Translations under genes and position numbers: made by a program | The notes under the pieces: generated by a model | Seen by the model: only the letters and a program-made list of their open reading frames with translations | Databases searched by the model: none | What the model was told of the DNA's origin: nothing | NCBI GenBank assembly: GCA_024408855.1 | Contig: JAKSUQ010000002.1 | Coordinates: forward strand, 1 to 64,000 | DNA from: a bacterium | GTDB taxonomy: Bacteria > Cyanobacteriota > Vampirovibrionia > Gastranaerophilales > Gastranaerophilaceae | Reading direction: 5' to 3' | DNA: 64,000 bases | In this document: one piece after another, positions 26,896-38,748 of the stretch | How positions within the stretch are numbered: position 1 is the first letter of the stretch | How the letters are laid out: the number at the start of each line of letters is the position of its first letter

Positions 26896-29026
26896 ATTGG
26901 CTCAATTCTTGTATTCTCGACTTTGCATATTGCAAAAACTCATCATTGGTTGAATACAACGAAACAAATTCACGATAATATTTTAAGGCTTCTTGATATT
27001 TTTCAAGACTGTCATAATCAACAGCTATCATATAATTAACAACCGGAAGCTCTTTTGTATATTTCAAAGTATTCAAATAATCATTTATTGCAAACTGTAT
27101 TTTCTTTTGCTCATCATATATCATTGCTCTGTAATAATACGCATACGCATTATTAGGCTCTTGCTTTAATATGTTGTTAAACTTTTGCAAAGACAAATCG
27201 AATTGTTTCTTCTCAAACAAGCTAATCCCCTCTGAAAGTTCATTAGCAGAAAGATTTTGAGACACATATTGCATAATATTCTTAGCTTCGGAATTAGGAT
27301 TCATAGAAATTGCTTTTTTAAGGTATCTTTCCGCATCATTCCACTTTTGTTGCTCAGAATATAAATATCCTATATAATAAGGAATTTCAGCATTTTTCGG
27401 AGAAATTATTTCTGCTTTTTTATAACTCTCTATTGCCTTATCATAATTACCTAATGCTTGATATGAAACTGCTAGGCCAAATAAAGATGCTTCCGTCGGA
27501 GGATTAATTGAAGAATATAGTTCTATTGCTTTCTTATAATCCTTTTTATCATAACTTGATGAAGCACGAGCCAACACATCCGAGGTCATATCACTCTTTA
27601 CGTCTTGCACAGTCTTTGCAATCACAGCATTATTCGGAAATTTCATCTTTGCATTATTCAAAACATTTTGTGCATTTCCGTAATCGTTCAAAGAAGCATA
27701 GCAAATTGCCATATTTACATAAGCATCCGCATTATTCGGATTAATATTTATGTAAGCTCTGTATGCCATTATCGCATCATTGAGCTTATTATCCTTATGT
27801 AATTTGTATGCAAAGTTATAAAGAGTTTCTTGCATAGATTTATTTGTTACAGCATTTTTGCTCAAATATGCAATATATTCCTCCGGTGAAAGTGTACTTT
27901 GCATAACCGCCATTACTTCATTTTTGGCAACAGCATTATTCGGATCAATCGAAAGGACTTTTTCGTACAATTTTAAAGAATTTGCCTTATCTCCCATTTC
28001 CGAAAGTGCCTGTGCCTTGTACAAATTAGCCTGAATATTATTAGGATACAATGTAAGCACAGAATCATAAGATTTTATTGCTTTGGAATATTCTTTCTTC
28101 TGTTGATAGAGCGTTCCGACGTTCAATCTTGTCGTAATATTATCTGGATTTAATTGTTCAGCTTTTCCGTAATAATTTAATGCAGATTCAAAATCTCCTT
28201 GTGCTTGTTTAATAGCCCCGATATTAGCATTCAGTTCCGCATCAGAAGGTGTTTGGGCTAACTTTTTAAGATAAATCCTTTCCAATGCATACAGAACTTC
28301 CATATCACCTTTGCTGTTCGCAAGTACGGAATTATATTGCGCCAAGGCTTCATCATAATTACCTAATTTATCAAGAGTTCTGGCATATTTCATTCGCATT
28401 GCACTGTCAGTCATATTTAAGTCCAATGCAATTTTATAATAATCCGCTGAACGTGGTTCATTACCCAAAAGTTTCATCAAATCAGCAATTTGTGCATTAG
28501 CTTTACTTGCAAGATTGGAATTTTCTCCAGCTTTTGAAAACTCGTACGCTGCCGCAGAAAAATTACCGGTCGTGCGAAGTTCTTCCGCTTTAGAATATCG
28601 AGAAGTAGCAGAAGTATCAAAACCGATAACTTTCAAACATTGATTAAGATTTTCTACTGAAGATGCAATCATTGAAGAAGAATTTTGCACCATTTGTTCC
28701 TTAGTCGGATACATTTTCAAATAAAAAATCGCACTTCTGAAATCATTTGCCGCTTTATCGTAATTATTTTCCTGATTTGCGTAATATGTAGCTCTCGAAA
28801 GATAAGAGTTAACCAAACCTATTCGTGCAGAATTATCAAGATAATTTATTCTCAGTGCTTTTCTGAATTCAACAATAGCAGAAGAAAACTGATTTTGATC
28901 ATAAAAACTTTGTCCGGCTTCATAATGCTGAATGAAAGCAGCCGTCCCATCTCCGTATACTGACGATACCGAAAGAACCGCCGATAATCCTAATATACAA
29001 AGCACTCCTGTAAATTTTTTATTCAT
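26885..29026 (-). CDS. Secreted/periplasmic TPR-repeat protein, 713 aa
   Basis: A signal peptide (about residues 1-25, MNKKFTGVLCILGLSAVLSV) is followed by TPR-type helical repeats through the whole protein. Recognisable copies are ANIGAIKQAQGDFESALNYY, ARTLDKLGNYDEALAQYNS and LNVGTLYQQKKEYSKAIKSY, with the spaced A, G/N, Y and P residues of TPRs. TPR arrays are scaffolds for protein binding; an envelope assembly role is likely but unspecific. It overlaps dus by 11 bp. It is one of five TPR proteins in this window. Confidence 0.85.
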   Translation of the reverse strand: MNKKFTGVLCILGLSAVLSVSSVYGDGTAAFIQHYEAGQSFYDQNQFSSAIVEFRKALRINYLDNSARIGLVNSYLSRATYYANQENNYDKAANDFRSAIFYLKMYPTKEQMVQNSSSMIASSVENLNQCLKVIGFDTSATSRYSKAEELRTTGNFSAAAYEFSKAGENSNLASKANAQIADLMKLLGNEPRSADYYKIALDLNMTDSAMRMKYARTLDKLGNYDEALAQYNSVLANSKGDMEVLYALERIYLKKLAQTPSDAELNANIGAIKQAQGDFESALNYYGKAEQLNPDNITTRLNVGTLYQQKKEYSKAIKSYDSVLTLYPNNIQANLYKAQALSEMGDKANSLKLYEKVLSIDPNNAVAKNEVMAVMQSTLSPEEYIAYLSKNAVTNKSMQETLYNFAYKLHKDNKLNDAIMAYRAYININPNNADAYVNMAICYASLNDYGNAQNVLNNAKMKFPNNAVIAKTVQDVKSDMTSDVLARASSSYDKKDYKKAIELYSSINPPTEASLFGLAVSYQALGNYDKAIESYKKAEIISPKNAEIPYYIGYLYSEQQKWNDAERYLKKAISMNPNSEAKNIMQYVSQNLSANELSEGISLFEKKQFDLSLQKFNNILKQEPNNAYAYYYRAMIYDEQKKIQFAINDYLNTLKYTKELPVVNYMIAVDYDSLEKYQEALKYYREFVSLYSTNDEFLQYAKSRIQELSQYAS

Positions 29027-29095
29027 AAACTTATTTTACTACAAGATTAAAAAAAATCATAATTGCCGAAACAGGTACTTTAATTTCTCAAACAT

Positions 29096-29130
29096 AAAAA
29101 CAACTCCAATATAATATCGGAGTTGTTTTT
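29096..29130. terminator. Strong Rho-independent terminator after nrdD
   Basis: A 12-bp stem AAAAACAACTCC/GGAGTTGTTTTT with an 11-base loop; its A and T flanks make it work in both directions. It lies 21 bp past the nrdD stop. Confidence 0.85.
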
Positions 29131-29150
29131 ACGATTATTTTCAATAAAAA

Positions 29151-31436
29151 TTACATTGATACTCGGTCTTTAATTTCTTCCATCTTGTGATCTGCAAGTC
29201 TTGAATCACCCTTAACCCTTGAATATGAAAGATATCCATTCATTCTGTCAATTTTCGTAAGATTTTTTGAACCACACTTAGGACAGACATCCATGTTCAA
29301 TTCCTGATGACCACAATCATCACAATATGCAAGCGATAAATTTACCCCCTCATAAAATCCCATATCCATAGCTCGGTGAATTAATGTTTCGACCGCTTCA
29401 CTGTTATAATCAATAGGATATTTAACATATTGAATTTTACCGCCGTTCATCAAATCCCAAAAACGTTTTTCACAATCCTGTTTTTCAATAGGAGTGATTT
29501 TTTCTGTTACATGGCAATGGAATGAATTTGAAACATAAGGTTTATCGGAAACTTTCTCTACAATACCATATTTCTTACGGAATTGTTGAACTTGCAAACC
29601 GCAAAGATTTTCAGCAGGAGTTCCGTACATTGCGTAAAGATTTCCGTCTTCTTCTTTAAATTGATTAACTTTTTTGTTGATATATTCCATAACTTCAATT
29701 GCAAACTGTCCATCTTCAACCAAAGATTTACCGTTATAAACTTCTTGCAATTCATTTAAGGCAGTAATACCGAAAGAAGCTGTTGCCGCTTTTAACAACG
29801 GTTTAATTTTATCATGCAAGCCCAAATGACCGCCCAAAAATCCGCCTTCGCAATATGCAAGAGGATTAATAGAGGCTTTCATTTCGCCCAAATATTCATA
29901 TGTTCTTATATGAAGTTGTCTGATTAACTCCAAATAGTAATCAAGAACTTGATAAAAATCTTTACTTTCCTTTTTAGCTTTTGCATAAATCATAGGCAAA
30001 TGCAGGCTTATTGCACCAATATTAAAACGACCGACAAAAACCGGAGTATCATTTTCATCCGCAGGCTTCATACCGCCTCGTTCAAACCAAGGAGAAAGGA
30101 ATGCTCTACAACCCATTGGAGATATAACTTTACCATATTTTTTGTAGATAGAAGCAACATAACCCTCACCCGTCAATGACAACCAGTCAGGATACATTGT
30201 CTTTCTTGAACATTCGACACCGGCCTTAAATAAATCTTCAGACTGTTTTCCCGGACCATGTAAATTTTCGTCATACAAGAAAACTATCTTAGGGAAAAGA
30301 ACAGGTTTCTTACATTCTTTCTTGCCTTGACCACCACGACGTGTTTTCAACATTGCCATAGTTGCCATTTTCTCGTATACACCCGTACCTAAACCTGCTG
30401 TTACAGTAATAAACGGATAATCTCCTCTGGAAGATGCAACTGTATTAAACTTGTATTCCCAACCTTGGAAACCTTGTTCAAAATCACTCTTTACATCTGC
30501 CATCGCTGCTTCTCTTGCTTTTTCAAACGACAAGCCCAAGCATAAATACTTGTTATTTTGTCTTTCAAATGTTCTTTCGGCATATTTAGCCAAAATTTTA
30601 TCAACCTCAGGAATTGTAAATCCGCCATATTGTTGGCTTGCAGCAGCCATAACAATATCACCAATTACGTCAAATGCTACATCAAGGGATTTTGGTTCGT
30701 TATACCAAATGTTCCCCATTTCAAAACCACCCTCTAAAACAGAAGCTACATCAAATAAACAACAATTCATAGTATCACGTCTTGCCGACATATCATGAAT
30801 ATAAATATAGCCATCTCTGATTGCCTGTAACTCATCAACAGTTAGGAAGAATTTTTTATATAATTCTTTGTTTAATTCATTAAAAATCAATGAACGCTTT
30901 GTTGATACAAGAGTTGAATCGGCATTGGAATTTTCCTTATCCCCAATATACATAATTCTTTGAGATTCTTGATAAACTTTATCTAACATATGCACAAAAT
31001 CCTGTTTATAGTTTCTGTAATTTCTGTAACTTGAAGCAACTGACGGATACAAATGCTCTAATGCACCTTCTACAAAATTGTGCATATCACATATTGAAAT
31101 CTCAGTTTTGCCTGACCTAATAATATTATCATTTACAAAACTGCAAATTTCATCTAAATCTTTATCACTAAACTTAACCAAAGCTCTTGTTGCGGATTTT
31201 GTAACAGCACTTATAATTTTACTGTTATTAAATAATTCTTTGGTACCGTCTTTTTTAATAACATATATATCACTTGCAGTTACAGACTCTGGCTGTATGG
31301 ATTTATTAATTTCATGCATAACAGGCTTCGTATGCAGTCCCAATTCGCTCGGAATTGATGCTCCGCAAGAAGTCTTGACATCTGCCGATTTCGAATTGAA
31401 TTCAACTACATTTTCCTTATTTATACTATTTTGCAT
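29151..31436 (-). CDS. nrdD: Anaerobic (class III) ribonucleoside-triphosphate reductase
   Basis: It makes deoxyribonucleotides without oxygen, using a glycyl radical. The 761-residue protein has an N-terminal ATP-cone (VIKKDGTKELFNNSKI, about 54-69), the active-site region, a C-terminal zinc site CDDCGH...CPKCGS (C705, C708, C718, C721) and the radical glycine in RMNGYLSYSR (G734). The activase nrdG is not next to it. AGGAGG lies 10 bp before the ATG. Upstream, TATAAT at 31497-31492 (minus) is the likely -10. I could not find a convincing NrdR box pair. This gene points to a strictly or facultatively anaerobic life. Confidence 0.95.
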   Translation of the reverse strand: MQNSINKENVVEFNSKSADVKTSCGASIPSELGLHTKPVMHEINKSIQPESVTASDIYVIKKDGTKELFNNSKIISAVTKSATRALVKFSDKDLDEICSFVNDNIIRSGKTEISICDMHNFVEGALEHLYPSVASSYRNYRNYKQDFVHMLDKVYQESQRIMYIGDKENSNADSTLVSTKRSLIFNELNKELYKKFFLTVDELQAIRDGYIYIHDMSARRDTMNCCLFDVASVLEGGFEMGNIWYNEPKSLDVAFDVIGDIVMAAASQQYGGFTIPEVDKILAKYAERTFERQNNKYLCLGLSFEKAREAAMADVKSDFEQGFQGWEYKFNTVASSRGDYPFITVTAGLGTGVYEKMATMAMLKTRRGGQGKKECKKPVLFPKIVFLYDENLHGPGKQSEDLFKAGVECSRKTMYPDWLSLTGEGYVASIYKKYGKVISPMGCRAFLSPWFERGGMKPADENDTPVFVGRFNIGAISLHLPMIYAKAKKESKDFYQVLDYYLELIRQLHIRTYEYLGEMKASINPLAYCEGGFLGGHLGLHDKIKPLLKAATASFGITALNELQEVYNGKSLVEDGQFAIEVMEYINKKVNQFKEEDGNLYAMYGTPAENLCGLQVQQFRKKYGIVEKVSDKPYVSNSFHCHVTEKITPIEKQDCEKRFWDLMNGGKIQYVKYPIDYNSEAVETLIHRAMDMGFYEGVNLSLAYCDDCGHQELNMDVCPKCGSKNLTKIDRMNGYLSYSRVKGDSRLADHKMEEIKDRVSM

Positions 31437-31783
31437 TAACTCACAACCTCCTAACCTAAAACGAATCGTCAGCTATTTTCTACTTCGCATTATTATAATA
31501 ACCAACTCTTATAATCTAAGAATAACATTCATAATGGGAAAATTAATCCACTAAGATAATGATAATTCAAACATACTTCTCAATCAAAAAGTTTACTTAC
31601 CTTAACAAACTCCGAAACTCAATAAAATCAACAACTTTACACTTCGCAATATTGTTAAAAATGTTAAAAATTTTTTCAAAAAATTTACGTTAAAACTATT
31701 GACAAATTACAAATTAAAGAATACATCTTAATCTGATATTAAATTGAATAAAAACAATCATAACAAATTGGCATGCCGGATTT
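31437..31783. other. Intergenic region upstream of nrdD
   Basis: This 347-bp very AT-rich region has no coding frame I would support. It contains the nrdD ribosome site, a TATAAT on the minus strand (31497-31492) and two related patches with ACTTCGCA (31482-31489 and 31640-31647) in the same orientation. A TTGACA (31701-31706) points to the plus strand but no gene follows in that direction. The segment also holds the 3' end region of the ketopantoate-reductase-like gene; no clear hairpin is seen there. Confidence 0.4.
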
Positions 31784-32686
31784 TTAGTAATTTTCTTCTA
31801 AAATTTTTAAAATTTTATAAAAAACTACATTAAATGGAGTAAGAATATTATGCTTTTCTCCCAACCTTATAATTTCACCTGAAAAGATTTCAACTTCCGT
31901 TTTTCTTTTAGCAAGAATATCTTGAAGCATTGAAGATTTACCGTCATCTGAGAGTTCGGACAGCATTTTAAAGAAGTCCGTTTCAAAATTTGCAATATTA
32001 TTTATATTTTCAGCCTTCGCAACTTTTGTAACTTCCGCTATCAATGATTTTGCATAATCATAAAACACCGGATTATGCTTCATTCTCCCAAAATCTGAAT
32101 TTATAATTGCACTATACTGATTAACAACAATATTCAAAACAAATTTTAACCACATTGAATAAATTATATCTTCAGATATTTCATAATTGATATTATTTTC
32201 AGCGAAAAATTTTTCTAAGATTTCAAGATTTTGTTTATTTTTTTCAAAAGGAGAGCCGAAAACAATTTTACCTATACCATCATAATCTACCTTATTTACA
32301 CATCTTACAATACTATGTCCAACATAATAAGAGTGTATAACCTTACCTTCACCATATCTTTCGGCAATTTCTTTTTCACTGCTAATACCGTTCAAAAGCG
32401 ATAATATTATTGTATTTTCACCTACATAATTTTTTATATAATTTATTGCTTCAAAAAATCCGTTGTATTTAGTCGAAATAATAATCAAATCCTGCACTGA
32501 TTTTTCTGACGGACTAACATATCTTAAATCAACTTTTTCACCATTAAATACCGGCGAATTTTGCTTATATTTTTTTATCCTCTCATCATCAGCGAGAATT
32601 AACAAATCACATTTATCTTTTAATTGATTAGCATATGCCAATCCAACTGCACCTAATCCGCATATCAAAACCTTATTTATATTCAT
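31784..32686 (-). CDS. Ketopantoate reductase family protein (2-dehydropantoate 2-reductase-like)
   Basis: It has 300 residues with the NADP-binding motif CGLGAVGLAYANQL at the N-terminus, STKYNGFFEAI and LLNGISSEKEIAERYG, and the catalytic lysine region SMWLKFVLNIVVNQYSA. These are the ApbA/PanE family landmarks. PanE reduces 2-dehydropantoate to pantoate for CoA synthesis; family members also include other 2-oxoacid reductases, and no other pan genes are nearby, so the gene symbol is withheld. It is preceded by the winged-helix gene and its terminator. Confidence 0.8.
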   Translation of the reverse strand: MNINKVLICGLGAVGLAYANQLKDKCDLLILADDERIKKYKQNSPVFNGEKVDLRYVSPSEKSVQDLIIISTKYNGFFEAINYIKNYVGENTIILSLLNGISSEKEIAERYGEGKVIHSYYVGHSIVRCVNKVDYDGIGKIVFGSPFEKNKQNLEILEKFFAENNINYEISEDIIYSMWLKFVLNIVVNQYSAIINSDFGRMKHNPVFYDYAKSLIAEVTKVAKAENINNIANFETDFFKMLSELSDDGKSSMLQDILAKRKTEVEIFSGEIIRLGEKHNILTPFNVVFYKILKILEENY

Positions 32687-32750
32687 AAAAAAATCTTACA
32701 ACCAAACATCATACTATACAAGATATTCAATGATAATTAATTTTAGATGC

Positions 32751-32786
32751 AAAAAAGCGGAAACAATAAAAATGTTTCCGCTTTTT
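32751..32786. terminator. Rho-independent terminator
   Basis: Perfect 9-bp stem GCGGAAACA/TGTTTCCGC with a 7-base loop, flanked by A6 and T5. It lies 20 bp past the stop of the 77-aa winged-helix gene on the minus strand. Confidence 0.85.
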
Positions 32787-32805
32787 AAAACGCTTATTTC
32801 AAAAA

Positions 32806-33039
32806 CTATCTCAATTTAACAGTAATTGATTTTGCTTTTTGAGTATATTCCAATTTATCTTCTCTTGATAACCAGCCTAAACCCATTTCTGCAAAGTTAT
32901 CTGCAAGGCTCAAATCTTTTTTCATCTTGCTGATTGAAACTTCACCTTTAGAATTAAGGTAGTTGTAAATTTGTCCTGCTGATTCAATAATTTGTTCATG
33001 AATACCCAATTTGAAACTATCTTTAGTTGTCTTAGCCAT
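32806..33039 (-). CDS. Small winged-helix protein (DUF2582-type)
   Basis: The 77-residue protein is predicted to be a single winged helix: GIHEQIIESAGQIYNYLNSKGEVSISKMKKDL, then MGLGWLSREDKLEYTQKAKSITVKL. The central GWLSREDK matches the pattern of the winged-helix DUF2582 family, whose function is not well defined. It has a strong ribosome site (GGAGAA), its own terminator and a divergent long helicase gene. It may be an abundant DNA-binding or structural protein, but that is not shown by the sequence. Confidence 0.75.
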   Translation of the reverse strand: MAKTTKDSFKLGIHEQIIESAGQIYNYLNSKGEVSISKMKKDLSLADNFAEMGLGWLSREDKLEYTQKAKSITVKLR

Positions 33040-33137
33040 TTTTCATTCTCCTATTAATATGTGTATGTACCTGTATTCGACTACGAAATCATTGTATACA
33101 AATAATCATTTTTTTGCAAGCATTTTAGTTCGTTTTT

Positions 33138-36100
33138 ATGATAAAATACTCCATAAAGTGTATGTTATTAAATTATATTAAAGCTGAATTAAGAGAAGAA
33201 ATATTAGTTAATAAATACAAGGAATTAGTAAAGTCGGGCACATTACCTTCCGAGATACTTGTTTTGGTACAAAATTCAAATCTTAAGAAAAAATTTTCAG
33301 ACAGAATAATCGCGGAAACTAATTTACAAGTATTTGAACAACTTAATATCCATTCATTTTATTCTCTTGTTTACAATACTATTTCAGATAATTGGTGTTT
33401 TGTTGAAAACTCAATTTCCTCGGAAAAATCATTTATCTTACCAAACCTTGTAGGTTTGGAAGTATCACAATTTTTACTCAAGGATATTTTAAAAAATAAT
33501 GAAGTTAAGGGTTACAACTCGAAAAAATCTTTGCTCCATCAGATTTTTAGAAGATATTCTCTAATCGTTCAAAATAACCTTTCAAATGAAGATGTAAAAC
33601 AACGCTCTAAAATCCTCGGAGAAGCTTTTACCGAAGATGCTGAGATTATAATGAAAAAACTTTTGTCCTCTACACTAAAAAACAGAAGTTTGGATTATTT
33701 AAGACAAGCTCTAATATTTAACTATATTTATAAAAATTCGGATTATTTTAAAAATATAAAATATCTTTTGGCAGATGATGCAGACGAAATGACTCCGATT
33801 TGTCTTGAATTTATAAAATACTTAAAACCGCAACTCAAAGATTGGGTGATAGGTTTTGACTCCTATGGTTCAAGCAGATGCGGATACTTGAGTGCTGATA
33901 CTTCAACAGAATATAAATTAACAAAACTGTTTGATGAAACTCCTTTGCAAGAAAATATTGCGGAATTAAATGAGATAAGATTTCAGAATGCCGGAACTAT
34001 TTTTTCAAATGTTTGTGAAAATACTTCCTTACCTCTGAAAAATTTTACACTCACCTCTTTGGCAAAACGTGCAGAAATAATTGACTCAGCCGTTTACAAA
34101 ATAAAAGATTTGCTAAAAAACAATACAAAGCCGTCAGATATTTCTATAATCACTCCTTTGCAAGATGACATGCTAAAATTCACCTTGAAAGAAAAACTCA
34201 ATACTTATAACCTTTTGTTTCTTTCAGGAAGTGAAAAACTCATAGATAATCCTTTGGTAAAAGCAAGCCTTAATATCCTCAAACTCATGAACGGAGTTGA
34301 AATTACCGATACAGATTTGAGAGTTATCTTGTCAGATTATGTAGGAATCCCGCTAAAATATACCAAAAATATTTTAAGCGAATATAAAAACTCCAAGAAA
34401 TTACCGCAAACAGAAATTGATATATACAACGAAACATATCAAAAATTCCGTAATAACTTTGAAGAAATCCGCCAATCTCAAGCAAAAATATCCTGCAAAG
34501 TTTATGAAATGTTTAACAGAACAGTTCAATTTGTTAACGAAGACGAAATTAACAAATTCAACTTTTTTATAAAAGAACTTCGTGATTTTGAAAATGTATT
34601 AGGAGAAAAAATTGTCCAAGAAAGAGTTTTGGATATAATTACCCAAATCGAAAATTCAATCATTGCGGAAAATCCGAGTTCAACATTGGAAATAGATGAC
34701 AATAACATTGTAATTGCAACCCCACAAAAAATTATTGATAATAAAATTTCAACCAAATATCAAATATGGCTTGATGCTTCACATTCAGATTGGATAAAAA
34801 CTGACACCGGCCCTTTGTATAATGCCTGGGTGTTTCAGTCAGATTGGACAAAAAATGAATACACGGTTGAAGACGATATTTATCTTTCAGCTCAAAAAAC
34901 GGCAAGAATTTTAAGAAAACTGTTCTTGCTCTCAAAAAAACACATATGGGCCTATTCAAGTCTGTTTGATCCGACCGGAGCTGAAAATTTCGGCGGTATT
35001 GAAAAATATCTGATTTCTGACAAAACATCTGAAAATAACGAAAAACCAATCTACAAAATTGTTCCGAGAGCAGACCAAAAACCTGTTTTGGAATATGAAA
35101 AAGGTACAATGGCAATATCAGCAGTTCCTGGAGCCGGAAAAACAACTATTTTGCTTGCCCTCATAATGAAATTATTAGATAAAGGAACTTCACCAGATCG
35201 GATTTATGTTTTAACCTATATGGACTCAGCTGCCAGAAATTTTCGTGAACGTATTAAAAATATGTCCCCCAATAGTACTCAGCTCCCGAATATCAGTACA
35301 ATCCACGGTTTGGCTTTAAAAATTATTAAAGAAAACTCAAACTATGAAAGACTTGGCTTAGATTATGACTTTGAGATATGCGACGATACCCAACGCAGTC
35401 ATATTATTAAAAATATTCAAGGTAAATTTTTAAAAAAAGATGTTGACGACTTTGACAGAGCAATTTCAGTCATAAAACTTCAAGCCGGAAATATTAATAC
35501 AAAAACCGAAGATAAAAAAACTGAAAACTTTAAAACTTTTTATTTGGCATATCAACAAAAACTTCAGGAAGAAAACCTCATTGACTATGATGATATTTTG
35601 CTTATGGCTGTAAAATTACTTGAAGAAAATGACGATATTCTAAAATATTATCAAAATATTTGTGAATACATAATTGAAGATGAAGCACAAGATTCTTCGG
35701 AAATTCAACAAAGATTATTAGGCTTGTTGAGCGGAAAACACAAGAACTTGATAAGGTGCGGTGATATTAATCAAGCTATTACAACGACCTTTTCTAACGC
35801 CGACGTTGAGGGATTTAGAAACTTTATTAAAACTTCGGATACTAACGTGGAAATGAATATGTCCCAAAGATGTACACAAGAAGTTATGGATTTGGCAAAT
35901 AATACGGTTTTATGGGGAGAACAAAATCTTCCGTCAACATTTTACAAGATTATGATGCAAGGAGTTGAAGGGAAAAACCCAATATCTAAAGAAGCAGTAA
36001 AATTTGAAGAATTTGAAAAACAGCACGAAGAACAGAGATACATTTTAAAAGAAATAAAAAATATCCTAACTTATGAAAAAAATGCAACAATAGGAATTTT

Positions 36101-36989
36101 GCTCAGAATGAATTACCAAGTTGGGAAATGGACTTCTTTTATCAATGATGCAGGATTTAAAAGCATAACAAGAAGTGAGTCTTTGGGACAAAAATCCGTA
36201 TTTAACACTATTTTTTCCGTACTCAAATTTCTGCAAACTCCATTTGATAACGAAGCATGCGTAAGTTTATACGAAAAACTTTCGGAATTAGGATTTTATA
36301 AACCAAGACTGCAAGCAATAATAAGAAATTGTACAATGCCGTTTATAACTTTGAATGGTGATGAAATCGACTCACCGGACATAGCACAATTTTTGTGGGA
36401 CATACAATACTGGCTAAATTCTTCAACCTTACCGTTGGAAGAACTTGTTATAAGAATAGGCTTGTTCTATTACAGCTCCGATATAGAAAAATCAAACGTA
36501 TATCTTATTGCTATTTTGGTCAAAAAACTTAATTCGAACAACAACTACGATTCAACCCTTGAAAGATTGGAAACATTATCGAAAAAATCCTCATTAAGCG
36601 GATTTAAGTTCTTTTCGGAAGAAGAAGACAACTCTGCAATCAAAGGCAAAGTGCAGATTATGACAATGCATAAATCTAAAGGAGATGAATTTGATTATGT
36701 TTTCATTCCGGAATTAAGCGAAAAATCATTATCCATGGATGTAAACAGCATTGACTTAAAATCTTCCGCAAGTTTTATGGAAGACGTTAGGGGATTTAAC
36801 CCGCAATATAAAAAGAAGAACGAAGCAGAACTAAAAGCCTTCGCAGCATCAGAAGCTATGCGATTATTTTATGTTGCCGTAACAAGAGCAAAGAAAAAAA
36901 TATACATAACAACTTCCAAAAAGGTTAAGAGTTTTTACGGAAAAGAACTAAACGAAGCTCCAAGTATTGTATTTGAAAAATTAAAATAA
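33138..36989 (+). CDS. Giant UvrD/Rep-type protein: degenerate helicase half fused to an active helicase half
   Basis: It has 1283 residues. The C-terminal half (about 640-1283) has complete superfamily 1A helicase motifs: Walker A AVPGAGKTT (662-670), ISTIHGLALK, IIEDEAQDSSE (847-852), MSQRCTQEVMDLAN, IMTMHKSKGDEFDYVFIP and motif VI LFYVAVTRAKK (R1250). It ends 33 residues later, so no RecB-type nuclease follows. The N-terminal 640 residues look like a second, inactivated copy: ILVLVQNSNLKKKFSDRI, LNIHSFYSLVYNTI, LLADDADEMTP and an IV/V-like region, but no Walker A. This recalls AddAB, where one subunit has a dead helicase fold. A possible -10 (TAAAAT, 33142-33147) would favour the ATG at 33162 over 33138. 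A DNA-repair translocase is likely. Confidence 0.85.
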   Translation: MIKYSIKCMLLNYIKAELREEILVNKYKELVKSGTLPSEILVLVQNSNLKKKFSDRIIAETNLQVFEQLNIHSFYSLVYNTISDNWCFVENSISSEKSFILPNLVGLEVSQFLLKDILKNNEVKGYNSKKSLLHQIFRRYSLIVQNNLSNEDVKQRSKILGEAFTEDAEIIMKKLLSSTLKNRSLDYLRQALIFNYIYKNSDYFKNIKYLLADDADEMTPICLEFIKYLKPQLKDWVIGFDSYGSSRCGYLSADTSTEYKLTKLFDETPLQENIAELNEIRFQNAGTIFSNVCENTSLPLKNFTLTSLAKRAEIIDSAVYKIKDLLKNNTKPSDISIITPLQDDMLKFTLKEKLNTYNLLFLSGSEKLIDNPLVKASLNILKLMNGVEITDTDLRVILSDYVGIPLKYTKNILSEYKNSKKLPQTEIDIYNETYQKFRNNFEEIRQSQAKISCKVYEMFNRTVQFVNEDEINKFNFFIKELRDFENVLGEKIVQERVLDIITQIENSIIAENPSSTLEIDDNNIVIATPQKIIDNKISTKYQIWLDASHSDWIKTDTGPLYNAWVFQSDWTKNEYTVEDDIYLSAQKTARILRKLFLLSKKHIWAYSSLFDPTGAENFGGIEKYLISDKTSENNEKPIYKIVPRADQKPVLEYEKGTMAISAVPGAGKTTILLALIMKLLDKGTSPDRIYVLTYMDSAARNFRERIKNMSPNSTQLPNISTIHGLALKIIKENSNYERLGLDYDFEICDDTQRSHIIKNIQGKFLKKDVDDFDRAISVIKLQAGNINTKTEDKKTENFKTFYLAYQQKLQEENLIDYDDILLMAVKLLEENDDILKYYQNICEYIIEDEAQDSSEIQQRLLGLLSGKHKNLIRCGDINQAITTTFSNADVEGFRNFIKTSDTNVEMNMSQRCTQEVMDLANNTVLWGEQNLPSTFYKIMMQGVEGKNPISKEAVKFEEFEKQHEEQRYILKEIKNILTYEKNATIGILLRMNYQVGKWTSFINDAGFKSITRSESLGQKSVFNTIFSVLKFLQTPFDNEACVSLYEKLSELGFYKPRLQAIIRNCTMPFITLNGDEIDSPDIAQFLWDIQYWLNSSTLPLEELVIRIGLFYYSSDIEKSNVYLIAILVKKLNSNNNYDSTLERLETLSKKSSLSGFKFFSEEEDNSAIKGKVQIMTMHKSKGDEFDYVFIPELSEKSLSMDVNSIDLKSSASFMEDVRGFNPQYKKKNEAELKAFAASEAMRLFYVAVTRAKKKIYITTSKKVKSFYGKELNEAPSIVFEKLK

Positions 36990-37022
36990 GAAAAAGAAAT
37001 ACAATTTTTGGTACTTATTAAC

Positions 37023-37057
37023 AAAAAAATGTTCCCGCAATAACGGGAACATTTTTT
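37023..37057. terminator. Bidirectional terminator between helicase and groEL
   Basis: Stem ATGTTCCCG/CGGGAACAT with a 6-base loop, flanked by A7 and T6. It serves the two convergent genes on either side. Confidence 0.9.
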
Positions 37058-37076
37058 ACAGCTTTCTATGGGTAAC

Positions 37077-38729
<1,653 letters not shown>

Positions 38730-38748
38730 TTATCTCCTTTTTCTAATT

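Noticed and set aside
31437-31783. NrdR box pair before nrdD
   Set aside because: No two copies resembling the ACA-CwATATwTwGTGT consensus at suitable spacing; only loose AT-rich similarity.
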